Below are positions 1 through 7,823 of a stretch of DNA of 62,721 nucleotides, piece by piece (within the stretch, counting starts at the first letter, position 1; every line of letters begins with the position of its first letter). The notes below the pieces were generated by a model. It saw only the letters and a program-made list of their open reading frames with translations, made no database searches and was not told where the DNA came from. The DNA is from Acinetobacter lwoffii (GTDB lineage: Bacteria > Pseudomonadota > Gammaproteobacteria > Pseudomonadales > Moraxellaceae). The translations under genes and the position numbers were made by a program. The DNA lies in the NCBI RefSeq assembly GCF_002321025.1, contig NZ_DCLL01000002.1, positions 1 through 62,721 of the forward strand, in the 5' to 3' direction.

Positions 1-812
1 AAATGTCAACAGACCCTAATAAAAACTTAAAAAATTCGTTATGGAATACAATTAGCGAATGTATTTTTAATAAATATTCTCGCCCTTATCGTGCTCGAGC
101 TAATCTTATTTCTGGCAGTAATCTAGAGTCATTTTTCAAATTACTATTTCATAGCCACTTCAAAAAAAGAATTGATCAAATCCCATATTCAATAGAATCT
201 ACTATTACTGAAATTGACACTTTATTTTTTGAAACATACAAATGGTATGAAATTTACGACTTTATTAAAGCATTTTTGGATTATTTTCCTTTCGATCTCG
301 ATGAGAAAGAAATTTTTACTACTTTAATAAATTCTTGTTTAGAAATTGAAAATTCTGTGTATAGAATAATTAATTATAGAGTTACAGAAATAACATCTTA
401 ACAAGAAATCTAATCCATAGAAAATGCTTTAGAACAAGCCAATTCTTATTTAGGTGTGCAACAACATCTTAATCAAGCCTTAAAACTGATGTCTGATCGT
501 CAAAATCCTGATTATCGAAATTCAATTAAAGAATCTGTTTCGGCATTAGAAGGTATGTGTCAAAAAATATTAAAGAAAGACAAAGTAACTTTAGGTGATG
601 CAATTGGTCAAATTGAAAAACAATATCCAATACATCCTGCATTAAAAGCTAGTATTAAATCTTTATATGAGTATACATCAGATGCAGATGGTATTCGCCA
701 TGCAATGTTAGACGAATCAAATCTTTCTTATATCGATGCCAAATTTATGCTTGTTGCCTGCACAAATTTTATTAACTATCTCATAGACAAAACCAAAGAT
801 TATCAAAATTAG
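1..812 (+). pseudogene. AbiJ-like abortive-infection gene, 5' end outside window, two internal stops
   Basis: The frame is open from the window edge to TAA at 399-401, meets a second TAA at 411-413, and then stays open in the same frame to TAG at 810-812. Translation across both stops is continuous: the part before the stops carries the NSLWN-type signature of the AbiJ N-terminal domain 4 family, and the part after carries the helical C-terminal domain (about 118 residues) usual in these phage-defence proteins. CAA or GAA changed to TAA would explain both stops. The first ATG at position 3 is probably internal, because relatives have roughly 15-20 residues before the NSLWN motif. GC content is visibly lower than in the neighbouring genes, which suggests transfer. 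The family assignment rests on recalled motifs only. A split, still functional two-protein arrangement is less likely, since the second half would have to start at a GTG (456) without a clear ribosome site. Confidence 0.7.
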
Positions 813-823
813 ATCACATGACT

Positions 824-916
824 AGCGACACGGATGTCGCTCGTTCGACTGTGCTAAAGGGACTTAGCATCAGTCGAACAAATGCATTTTGCTACTTTTG
901 TGCAGTTCAAAAGTAG
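824..916 (+). repeat. three-hairpin repeat element, copy 1
   Basis: Three adjacent inverted repeats follow the decayed abiJ gene. Hairpin 1 (824-841) has arms AGCGACA and TGTCGCT around CGGA. Hairpin 2 (843-879) has arms GTTCGACTG and CAGTCGAAC enclosing TGCTAA and TTAGCA, with one unpaired T at 870. Hairpin 3 (892-916) has arms CTACTTTTG and CAAAAGTAG. The same three-part layout occurs twice more in the window (25249-25354 and, inverted, 25470-25563) with different but still paired arms. Confidence 0.8.
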
Positions 917-934
917 AGAAAACAGTCTTTTGAA

Positions 935-2641
935 CTAAACCTCTGCCACCGCATTACGTCCTTTGGCCTTTGCTGCAAACAAAGCATCATCTGCATTTGA
1001 CAATAAAGCCATCCAGGACACGGCACCAATGGCAACCCCAATACTGACCGAAATCTGAATCTCGTCTCCTGCTGCAGTCACAATATGACGCTCAGCCACT
1101 TCAGCCCGAATGTTATCGGCCACAATCAATGCCTGCTGCATCTGGATATTTTCAATCAGCACCAGAAATTCATCGCCCCCATAACGTACCAGCAAATCTG
1201 TAGCACGGACATTGGCCTTTAAACGCTCGGCCACCAGCTGAATCACCTGATCGCCAATAATATGCCCATATTGATCATTCACCTGTTTAAAATGATCAAT
1301 ATCAATAATCATCAAACAGGTTTGGCTCAATTGACCCGGCTGATTTTCCATAAAACGAATATATTCTTCTAGCGCGAAACGGTTGGATAATCCGGTCAAA
1401 GAATCGGAATGGGCAATATTCTTTAAACGGAACTCTAGCGCATCACGTTCTTGCAACATCTGTTGCAATTTCTGAATGGCAGCGAATAAAGAATCAGAAT
1501 GATTCACTTCACGCAGCCGCATATCAATTTTCTGACGACCCGAGTTTTTAGACAAACTCAACAACATGCGGCGTGCCTGAATTAGCGGCAGAAAAACCTG
1601 CTTACGTGCAAAAATCATGGTTGAAATCGCGGTCAGCAATGAAATCAGCGATACCAACACGCTCCAGATCAAACGCTGCATATTGCTGTTCATCTCTTGA
1701 ATAGCGGCATCTCTGCTATATTGCAGCAGGTAAGTTTGCAGGTCTACCACAGTCGCAAATTTATCTACGATCGCTTCAGTCAGCTCTGTTCCGCTCAAAC
1801 GGTAGTCACGTTGTTCCAGACTGTCACTGATCAGCTCACTCACAATCGGTAAGCCCTGCTGAATAAACTCGGTTTCTACCCGTCGATGTAAACGGATGAA
1901 TTCCTCTGTTTTATCTTGAGCAGGTTGAATGGTATCAATCAAGGCCCACAAATAACGCACCTGATGTTGGGTCTGTAAAGAGCGGGTAATATTTTCAGTG
2001 GGAAGCGGCGCTTCAAAAGCCACATGCGCCATGATAGATGAGGCCACCCGCCCCGCCTGGTCACGTAAATCAGATAAAAATAAAATCTGGCTAATATAGT
2101 TATTCAGAGGGGTCGATGAGCTATCTGAAGCCACTGCCACGTCACGCAAAAGTTCACGGCAACTTTCCCAGGCAGCAAACATGGCCAGAATCGCCTGATC
2201 AAGTTCTTGTGCACTACGTTGCTGACGTGGCATCCGGGTATAAGCATCAACCTGTGCACGTCCTTTTTTCAGGCTGATTTCAAGCTGTGAAAGTTGCTGA
2301 TTCAGGTTGTTAAAACCGACCTCCGTCAAGACATCAACCGTCTGGGAGAGCTGCCGATCAACCTGCTGTCGATAGCTGATTAACTCTTGCTGATGCTGGG
2401 AAAATTCCTGCACCGAACTGGACATGGCTTTATTGGCAGGCGCACGCTCACGCGAAATTTTATTCGCCAGATCAGCGACCTGCTGTAAAGCATTCAATTG
2501 TTGATAGGTTTGTCTGGATTTTAAATAACTTTGACTGCTACTCACAATTAAGGGAATACAGATGCAAAGTAAACATAAAATAATAATCGACATCGACCAG
2601 TACAAACGTTTACTGATCCACTCAGAGCGTAAGGTATTCAT
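935..2641 (-). CDS. membrane-anchored diguanylate cyclase (GGDEF)
   Basis: A 568-residue protein predicted to make cyclic di-GMP from two GTP at the inner membrane. A hydrophobic segment at about residues 14-34 and a second at about 323-345 flank a periplasmic region of some 290 helical residues, which probably senses a signal. A short cytoplasmic linker leads to a C-terminal GGDEF domain from about residue 412. The active-site motif GGDEF is intact at 488-492, preceded by RYG-type context. An RATD inhibitory site (RxxD) lies five residues upstream, so product feedback is expected. There is no EAL domain. The gene stands alone, transcribed away from the 1.1-kb gene-free region. The ATG is the only good start, right before the first membrane segment. 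The input signal is unknown. Confidence 0.93.
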   Translation of the reverse strand: MNTLRSEWISKRLYWSMSIIILCLLCICIPLIVSSSQSYLKSRQTYQQLNALQQVADLANKISRERAPANKAMSSSVQEFSQHQQELISYRQQVDRQLSQTVDVLTEVGFNNLNQQLSQLEISLKKGRAQVDAYTRMPRQQRSAQELDQAILAMFAAWESCRELLRDVAVASDSSSTPLNNYISQILFLSDLRDQAGRVASSIMAHVAFEAPLPTENITRSLQTQHQVRYLWALIDTIQPAQDKTEEFIRLHRRVETEFIQQGLPIVSELISDSLEQRDYRLSGTELTEAIVDKFATVVDLQTYLLQYSRDAAIQEMNSNMQRLIWSVLVSLISLLTAISTMIFARKQVFLPLIQARRMLLSLSKNSGRQKIDMRLREVNHSDSLFAAIQKLQQMLQERDALEFRLKNIAHSDSLTGLSNRFALEEYIRFMENQPGQLSQTCLMIIDIDHFKQVNDQYGHIIGDQVIQLVAERLKANVRATDLLVRYGGDEFLVLIENIQMQQALIVADNIRAEVAERHIVTAAGDEIQISVSIGVAIGAVSWMALLSNADDALFAAKAKGRNAVAEV

Positions 2642-2902
2642 GCTGTTGTATTACGCCCCAATATGACAAGCAAAGCTAAATAGATTGATTATTATACAAA
2701 TAAAACAGGATGGTCTTAAAGCCTTTAGTCTTACTTCACTTATGTTTTTAATGAATTTTTATCATCTATTATTTTTCAGATACTTAAGTTAATCCATTTG
2801 AAACTTTAATGCAGGGATGCGTGACCACAATTCCCTATAAAGTCTTACAGAAATAAGGGAATTTAAGCAGCTAAAAAATATAAAAACTTGCTTTCCACAC
2901 TA

Positions 2903-2931
2903 TTTACACATGCAACAAATAAGTGCATAAT
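2903..2931 (+). promoter_or_regulatory. predicted sigma-70 promoter of candidate sRNA (plus strand)
   Basis: TTTACA at 2903-2908 and CATAAT at 2926-2931 are separated by exactly 17 bases. A start near 2938 is inferred. No open reading frame follows; a terminator does, at 2999-3036. Confidence 0.6.
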
Positions 2932-2937
2932 GCACCG

Positions 2938-3036
2938 CATTAGGGCGAGTTAAATTATTCCTCAGCAGATATTTTAGTTTACCCGCAAATTTTGGCGAAA
3001 AAACCCCGATTTTTTATGAAAATTGGGGTTTTTTTT
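2938..3036 (+). ncRNA. candidate small RNA, about 100 nt
   Basis: A stand-alone transcription unit is inferred from a promoter (TTTACA-N17-CATAAT) and an intrinsic terminator at 2999-3036, whose stem AACCCCGATTTT / AAAATTGGGGTT is followed by eight T. There is no start codon with a ribosome site and no meaningful reading frame between them. A small internal hairpin may form around 2982-2997. I do not recognise the RNA as a named family. It faces a similarly built unit on the other strand (3180-3276). Confidence 0.5.
2999..3036 (+). terminator. intrinsic terminator of candidate sRNA
   Basis: A stem of about 12 pairs (AACCCCGATTTT with AAAATTGGGGTT) around a short loop is followed by a run of T on the plus strand. 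Confidence 0.75.
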
Positions 3037-3179
3037 AGCTATTGAATTTTAGACCTACATTTTTACTTTTTAATATGCACTATTTTGGTGCTTAAAATTA
3101 TTATAATATTTCTTCTTATCATCTTTTTTAATTAAAGGTTTTTCAGAAACGGAATGATCCGAAATAAAAAATGCTGGAC

Positions 3180-3276
3180 AAAAAAAAGCCCAACCTTGGG
3201 GAAAGCTGGGCGATAAAACAAAAAATTGTGGAGAATCAGGCTAAATCACTATAAAAGTGTGAACTCTAACTTGATT
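3180..3276 (-). ncRNA. candidate small RNA, about 95 nt, opposite strand
   Basis: On the minus strand a promoter (TTTACA read from 3310 to 3305, N17, CATAAT from 3287 to 3282) is followed about 90 bases on by an intrinsic terminator at 3180-3211. The terminator has arms GCCCAGCTT and AAGGTTGGGC around CCCC-type loop bases, then eight T. A small stem (CACT/AGTG, 3247-3259) lies near the 5' part. No reading frame fits. The -35, spacer length and -10 are identical to those of the plus-strand unit at 2938-3036, and the two units converge with about 140 bases between their terminators. The family is not recognised. Confidence 0.5.
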
Positions 3277-3281
3277 TTCAT

Positions 3282-3310
3282 ATTATGTAAAATTCCCCTC
3301 AAAATGTAAA
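3282..3310 (-). promoter_or_regulatory. predicted sigma-70 promoter of candidate sRNA (minus strand)
   Basis: Read on the minus strand, TTTACA (3310-3305), 17 bases, CATAAT (3287-3282). This is the same hexamer pair and spacing as in the facing unit at 2903-2931. Confidence 0.55.
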
Positions 3311-3699
3311 GCCGATTGCTCCAGTCAAGATTATAAAACATGCCCATTTAGCTCAAAAAACAGACACCTATTCTAAGATCCAAGCTGATGATGCTCTACA
3401 ATCAAGCAATCCAGTGGAGGACACGATGCGACAAGCTTCTTACACTTCTTGACATATTTATGAATTAGCTCACCTATTATTAATTGTTTTAATAGATAAA
3501 TATATTATAATTGATCGTATTAAGTGATTTAAATAGCAACATAATTTCTCCTTAATCTTTAGTCAAAAATCTATATTTAAAGTCTAGCTTTTTGTTATAC
3601 AAGAGTTTTTATTTAAAATGCCTTCCGAGCCTAATATGTGAATTTTACACAAAATTAATACAATGATTTAGCTTAAAAAAATAGCGATTTCGAATTGGA
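3311..3699. other. gene-free AT-rich stretch before the porin promoter
   Basis: No reading frame with a credible start, no terminator-like hairpin and no clear repeat were seen here. The stretch is strongly AT-rich from about 3440 on, as is common upstream of highly expressed outer-membrane genes. Confidence 0.5.
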
Positions 3700-3727
3700 T
3701 TGACTTAATAAATTGTTACAATACAAT
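3700..3727 (+). promoter_or_regulatory. predicted promoter of the Omp33-36-type porin
   Basis: TTGACT at 3700-3705 and TACAAT at 3722-3727 with 16 bases between. A start near 3734 gives a leader of about 38 bases. A TGTTACA motif overlaps the -10 region. Both other porin paralogues in the window have a TTGACG-N16 promoter and a nearby TGTTACA or TGTAACA. Confidence 0.6.
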
Positions 3728-3771
3728 GTGTTCCAAAGTTGTACACATCTTGTAACAAAACGGTAAATATC

Positions 3772-4647
3772 ATGAAAAAACTCGGTTTAGCCACTGCTTT
3801 ATTATTAGCCATGACCGGTGCTCAAGCATATCAATTTGAAGTTCAAGGTCAATCAGAGTTCATCGACAACACTGCAAATGAACAAGACTTCACTGGTGCA
3901 GTTCAAGGTACTTACTACTTCAACAATGTTGATGCTTCTAAAGGTCCTTTAGCTGAAGCTGCTTTTTTAAACCAAGCATCTAATGTTTCTGCTGCTTATA
4001 CATACGGCGAAGACGGACAAGAATTTGGTGATCGCACTGTGCACCATACTTTCGGTGTAAAAGGTGAAGCGTATATCCCGACTAACGTTGTTCCTGCTTA
4101 TGCAAGCGCTTCTTATAGCCATACCATCGCGGATAACAAAGCGGGCGACGTAGACGGCAATGGTGACCGTTATGCATTAGAACTAGGTGCATTACTAATC
4201 CCTAACTTCTTGGTTGCTGTGGGTTATACCAGCGTTGCTGACCAAACTTCTTATGATGCTTTCAACATGTTTAACAACGGTGTTGCTAAAGCTGCTCTTG
4301 AATCTGGCACAATCAATGAAGACCAAGACGCAATCACTGCCCGCACTAAATACGTTGGTGCAATCGACGGTACTAATATGTCAATTGGTTTTGAAAGTGG
4401 CCTGGTTTATGGTGAAGATACTGCCTACAACTTAGGTACAACTCTTTTCCTTAACCCACAGTTAAGCGTTGGCGCATCTTATATTGAATCTAGCTTTGCT
4501 GGTTCTCCAGACAAAGCTTGGGGCGCGAACGTAAACTACTTCATCACTCCTGCTGTTGCAGTTGGCGCATCTTATGTAAATGCAAATGCTGAAGGCCAAG
4601 CACTGGATACACAAACGATTGGTGTAAATGCCAAATTCCGTTTCTAA
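3772..4647 (+). CDS. Omp33-36 (Omp34)-type outer-membrane porin
   Basis: A 291-residue beta-barrel porin of the Acinetobacter Omp33-36 kind, recognised from its N-terminal region. Residues 1-19 form a signal peptide ending AQA before YQFEVQ. The mature part has alternating aromatic/polar strands and ends in F (KFRF), typical of barrels assembled by BAM. The segment GPLAEAAFLNQAS is shared with the two paralogues at 30107 and 31062. I chose the ATG at 3772 over an upstream in-frame ATG at 3739 because only the former places the signal peptide at the N-terminus. In A. baumannii this protein is a water/solute channel linked to carbapenem susceptibility and host-cell toxicity (established knowledge of the family, not shown here). 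A bidirectional terminator follows. Confidence 0.88.
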   Translation: MKKLGLATALLLAMTGAQAYQFEVQGQSEFIDNTANEQDFTGAVQGTYYFNNVDASKGPLAEAAFLNQASNVSAAYTYGEDGQEFGDRTVHHTFGVKGEAYIPTNVVPAYASASYSHTIADNKAGDVDGNGDRYALELGALLIPNFLVAVGYTSVADQTSYDAFNMFNNGVAKAALESGTINEDQDAITARTKYVGAIDGTNMSIGFESGLVYGEDTAYNLGTTLFLNPQLSVGASYIESSFAGSPDKAWGANVNYFITPAVAVGASYVNANAEGQALDTQTIGVNAKFRF

Positions 4648-4668
4648 TTTCTGATTAGATTCTGAATC

Positions 4669-4697
4669 AAAAAAGGACGCATATTGCGTCCTTTTTT
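4669..4697. terminator. bidirectional intrinsic terminator
   Basis: AAAAAAGGACGC and GCGTCCTTTTTT around ATATT. It serves the porin gene on the plus strand and the BCCT gene on the minus strand. Confidence 0.85.
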
Positions 4698-4715
4698 ATT
4701 GTTTTATGACTTCGT

Positions 4716-6686
4716 TTACTCAGGTGTACGTACCAGACTTAAGAAGTGCAAATGACGTTCATATTGGTCAATGATGTCCTGCAATAGATCTTCTTGCGTC
4801 CACTCCATCACATCATAACCCTGCCCACCTTCTCTTAAAAAGACTTCTGCCTGATAGGAATCTACGCTCGCATTCTCCAGTTCAGACATAAAGCTTGGAC
4901 TTAAAGTCTGGGTGGCATTGACCTGATAGATAAAATTAATTTCATCCTGATGATCAACACGGAGCTGTATACCGTCTTCTAGCGGGCTAATCACCACGTG
5001 TAATCGGCGCCGTTTCAATTCACTTTGAAAGCTGAGAAATGCCTTATTCACTGTATTGTGAATATACTGCTGCACCTCTTCCTGAGTGTGCGGATAATGC
5101 ATAATCAGGCCTAATCGCTGTTGCCAGCTGCGCGGATTCTGGATCGCACGCGGGGTAATCCGTGCGGCTTGCAGCGCATGCATTTTGGTAACATCCAGAT
5201 GTAAGGCTTTGATTAATCCCCAGCACATCAGCAGCATAATGAAGGTAAATGGCAAGGCGCTCATGATCGTGGCCGATTGCAAGGCTTCTAAGCCACCCGC
5301 CAGCAAGAGGATGATGGCTAACAAAGCCATGAGCACGGTCCAGAATAGACGCTGCCAGGTCGGTGAATTTTCACTTTTTGCTGTCAGATAATCAGTCACC
5401 AATGCCCCTGAATCGGCAGAAGTCACAAAGAACAGCATCACTAGTAAAGTCGCAATGATACTGGTTACTGAGCTAAAAGGCAGATTAGCTAAAAATTCGA
5501 ATAGAGCCACAGATGAATCACGCTGAACTGCTTCTAGCAAGCTGGTATTGGCTTCATGCATAATGCTATACAGCGCGGCATTGCCCATAAAACCCATCCA
5601 GATCAGGGTAAATCCGGTCGGAATCAGCAATACACCCACGATAAATTCACGAATACTGCGCCCTTCCGAGACCCGGGCAATGAACATCCCGACAAATGGC
5701 GACCAAGAAATCCACCAGGCCCAGTACATGATGGTCCAGCCGCCAATCCAGCCACTTGGCTGATAGGCATACAGATTAAAGGTCATGCTAAACAGATTAG
5801 AGACATACTGGCCGGCATTCTGAATAGTCGTCTGTAACAGATAAATACTCGGACCTGCCACAAAGACAAAAATCAGCAACAGCAGTGCAAGTACCAAATT
5901 TAGTTCAGATAAACGTTTAATTCCTTTGTCTAATCCAAAAAATACGGAAGTCGCCGCCATGGCACTGACCACAATAATCAAAATGACCTGAGTACTGGGT
6001 GCCTGTTCAATGCCAAACAAATAGTTCAAACCTGAATTGATTTGGGTCACCCCGAAACCAAGCGTAGTAGCGACACCAAATACCGTACCAATGGTGGCAA
6101 AGGTATCGACGCCATCTCCAATCGGTCCATAGATCTTTTGACCAATCAGCGGATACAAGGCCGAACGGATTTTTAAAGGCAATTGATGCCGATAAGCAAA
6201 ATAAGCTAACGATAGGCCAACAAGCGTATAAATGGCCCAGGCATGTAAGCCCCAGTGGAAAAAGGTGACCCGCATAGATTGTTGTGCAGCCAGTACGGTT
6301 TCAGGTTCACCGGCAGGTGGCGTGACATAATGCATCACCGGTTCGGCCACACCAAAGAACATCAGTCCAATCCCCATCCCTGCGGTGAATAACATCGCAA
6401 ACCAGGAAGCACTGCTATATTTTGGTTGACTATGGTCGGGCCCCAGTTTGATTTTGCCCATATCCGACAAAGCAATATAAACCAGAAGGATGAGAAATAT
6501 CGCCACCGACAATACATAGAACCAGCTAAAGGACGTGGTAATCCACTGGTTCAGTTGCTGGGTGAACACTGAAAAAGCATCGGGTGCAAATACGACCAAC
6601 GCTAAAAATATCGCAATAATAGCGACAGTACTGATAAAAACATTTGGATTGATATTGGCAAACCAGGATGGTTTCGTGGAAGGCAT
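4716..6686 (-). CDS. BCCT-family choline/betaine transporter, BetT-like
   Basis: A 656-residue inner-membrane carrier of the betaine/choline/carnitine family with about twelve hydrophobic segments over residues 15-500. The family core around the WWISWSPFVG segment is present, as is a long hydrophilic C-terminal tail of about 140 residues. That tail is the hallmark of BetT-like, osmotically tuned choline transporters (E. coli BetT has a similar length). The start at 6686 was chosen because GGAGG lies just upstream; an in-frame ATG 11 codons earlier has no such site. No betAB genes are adjacent, so the substrate (choline or glycine betaine) is inferred only from the family and the tail. Confidence 0.85.
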   Translation of the reverse strand: MPSTKPSWFANINPNVFISTVAIIAIFLALVVFAPDAFSVFTQQLNQWITTSFSWFYVLSVAIFLILLVYIALSDMGKIKLGPDHSQPKYSSASWFAMLFTAGMGIGLMFFGVAEPVMHYVTPPAGEPETVLAAQQSMRVTFFHWGLHAWAIYTLVGLSLAYFAYRHQLPLKIRSALYPLIGQKIYGPIGDGVDTFATIGTVFGVATTLGFGVTQINSGLNYLFGIEQAPSTQVILIIVVSAMAATSVFFGLDKGIKRLSELNLVLALLLLIFVFVAGPSIYLLQTTIQNAGQYVSNLFSMTFNLYAYQPSGWIGGWTIMYWAWWISWSPFVGMFIARVSEGRSIREFIVGVLLIPTGFTLIWMGFMGNAALYSIMHEANTSLLEAVQRDSSVALFEFLANLPFSSVTSIIATLLVMLFFVTSADSGALVTDYLTAKSENSPTWQRLFWTVLMALLAIILLLAGGLEALQSATIMSALPFTFIMLLMCWGLIKALHLDVTKMHALQAARITPRAIQNPRSWQQRLGLIMHYPHTQEEVQQYIHNTVNKAFLSFQSELKRRRLHVVISPLEDGIQLRVDHQDEINFIYQVNATQTLSPSFMSELENASVDSYQAEVFLREGGQGYDVMEWTQEDLLQDIIDQYERHLHFLSLVRTPE

Positions 6687-6858
6687 ACATCCTCCATTTT
6701 TTAAAAATTGGATCGACAAACAGCGTCAAATAATTATTGGTAAGGTCAAAATGATCAGACAGATTCAGTCTATGGGAGCTAGATCTCCTGCTATTTTAGG
6801 ATGTGACACAAAATAAAGCCGTTAAGTTACTGTAACAAATACAATAAAAGGATGAGCT

Positions 6859-7575
6859 TCATTGCTCAGGCGGGTTTTTTCTATTTTTCACGTTCTTTTT
6901 ATGCGGTAGACGTGCGATATATTGCAAGGCAATTAAGCGGGATACAATCAGTGCCAGATACATCACCCCGACAAACATCTGGATAATGGCCAGCATCCGT
7001 GCGACCGGACTGACCGGCATGATATCGGACAGTCCTGTTGCAGACTGTACACTGAAACTGAGAAAAATCAGATCCAGCCAGGGTTGATAGGCTTGCAGAT
7101 CTGGGTCTGAAAAGCTGTGCGGCACCAGCAGCTGACAGATACTGTAGAGAAAGGCAAAGCCCCAGGCCAGCAAGGTAAAGACCGCCCCAGCGGCAAAGAG
7201 TTCATCCTTGGTCAGATAACGGTCATGGAACATATAACGCAGCAGGCCATAGGCTGCACTGAAATAAGCACCAGCTTCAAACAGGTTGGCGGTGACATGG
7301 ATCCAGGTATAACGCAGTCCCAGCACAATCAGAGAGGAAAAGAAAATTGCGCCGGCGACAAAGCTGAGTCCTAAAATAGTAAACATCGGAGTCTGGCGAA
7401 TGACTCTGGCAATCACCAGTAAAACCAGAACACCCAGTACCCAGGTTCCCGCCCGATAAGACACGCTTCCATAACTCAATACCGACAAGATCAAGATCAG
7501 CAATTGCAGGCACAACAGCCATGCCGAAGGCAGATGAGTAAAGCTGTTCCAGAACTGCTGCAGAGATTGCTTCAT
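6859..7575 (-). CDS. K+-channel-like membrane protein with altered selectivity filter
   Basis: A 238-residue protein with five or six hydrophobic segments. The last pair frames a pore-like loop resembling the two-TM ion-channel domain (Ion_trans_2). Where K+ channels have T-x-G-Y-G-D, this protein reads SATGLSDIMP, followed by a typical inner helix (VARMLAIIQMFVGVMYLALI). The position is right, but the Tyr/Phe-Gly of the filter is replaced by Leu-Ser, so K+ selectivity is doubtful. The start at 7575 follows GAAGGGC; 17 further in-frame upstream codons are poly-polar and lack a site. It is transcribed alone. It may conduct another ion or be a non-conducting relative. Confidence 0.65.
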   Translation of the reverse strand: MKQSLQQFWNSFTHLPSAWLLCLQLLILILSVLSYGSVSYRAGTWVLGVLVLLVIARVIRQTPMFTILGLSFVAGAIFFSSLIVLGLRYTWIHVTANLFEAGAYFSAAYGLLRYMFHDRYLTKDELFAAGAVFTLLAWGFAFLYSICQLLVPHSFSDPDLQAYQPWLDLIFLSFSVQSATGLSDIMPVSPVARMLAIIQMFVGVMYLALIVSRLIALQYIARLPHKKNVKNRKNPPEQ

Positions 7576-7778
7576 AATGCCCTTCTTGTTGCTCTTCTTG
7601 TTACTATCGTCATGTAGGGAACACATTGTTATTGTTAGCAGCTTTTAACATAGCATGCTTAAATCCGCTTGCAGATATGCGATTTGTATGAAAATTACTG
7701 AAATAACGCTGCACAAATCCAGCCATCTCAATTCAATACGGCGCTTATGCTAAAGAGAAAACTTGATGATATCTCCAT

Positions 7779-7810
7779 AAAAAAAAAGCCCCTGATGGGG
7801 CTTTTTTTAG
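7779..7810. terminator. bidirectional intrinsic terminator downstream of actP
   Basis: A run of A followed by GCCCC, TGAT, GGGGC and a run of T. On the minus strand it lies right after the actP stop codon. Confidence 0.85.
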
Positions 7811-7823
7811 CGTAGAGCAGATC

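Noticed and set aside
3739..3771. Upstream in-frame ATG as start of the Omp33-36 gene
   Set aside because: It would place 11 polar residues ahead of a textbook signal peptide and has no ribosome site.
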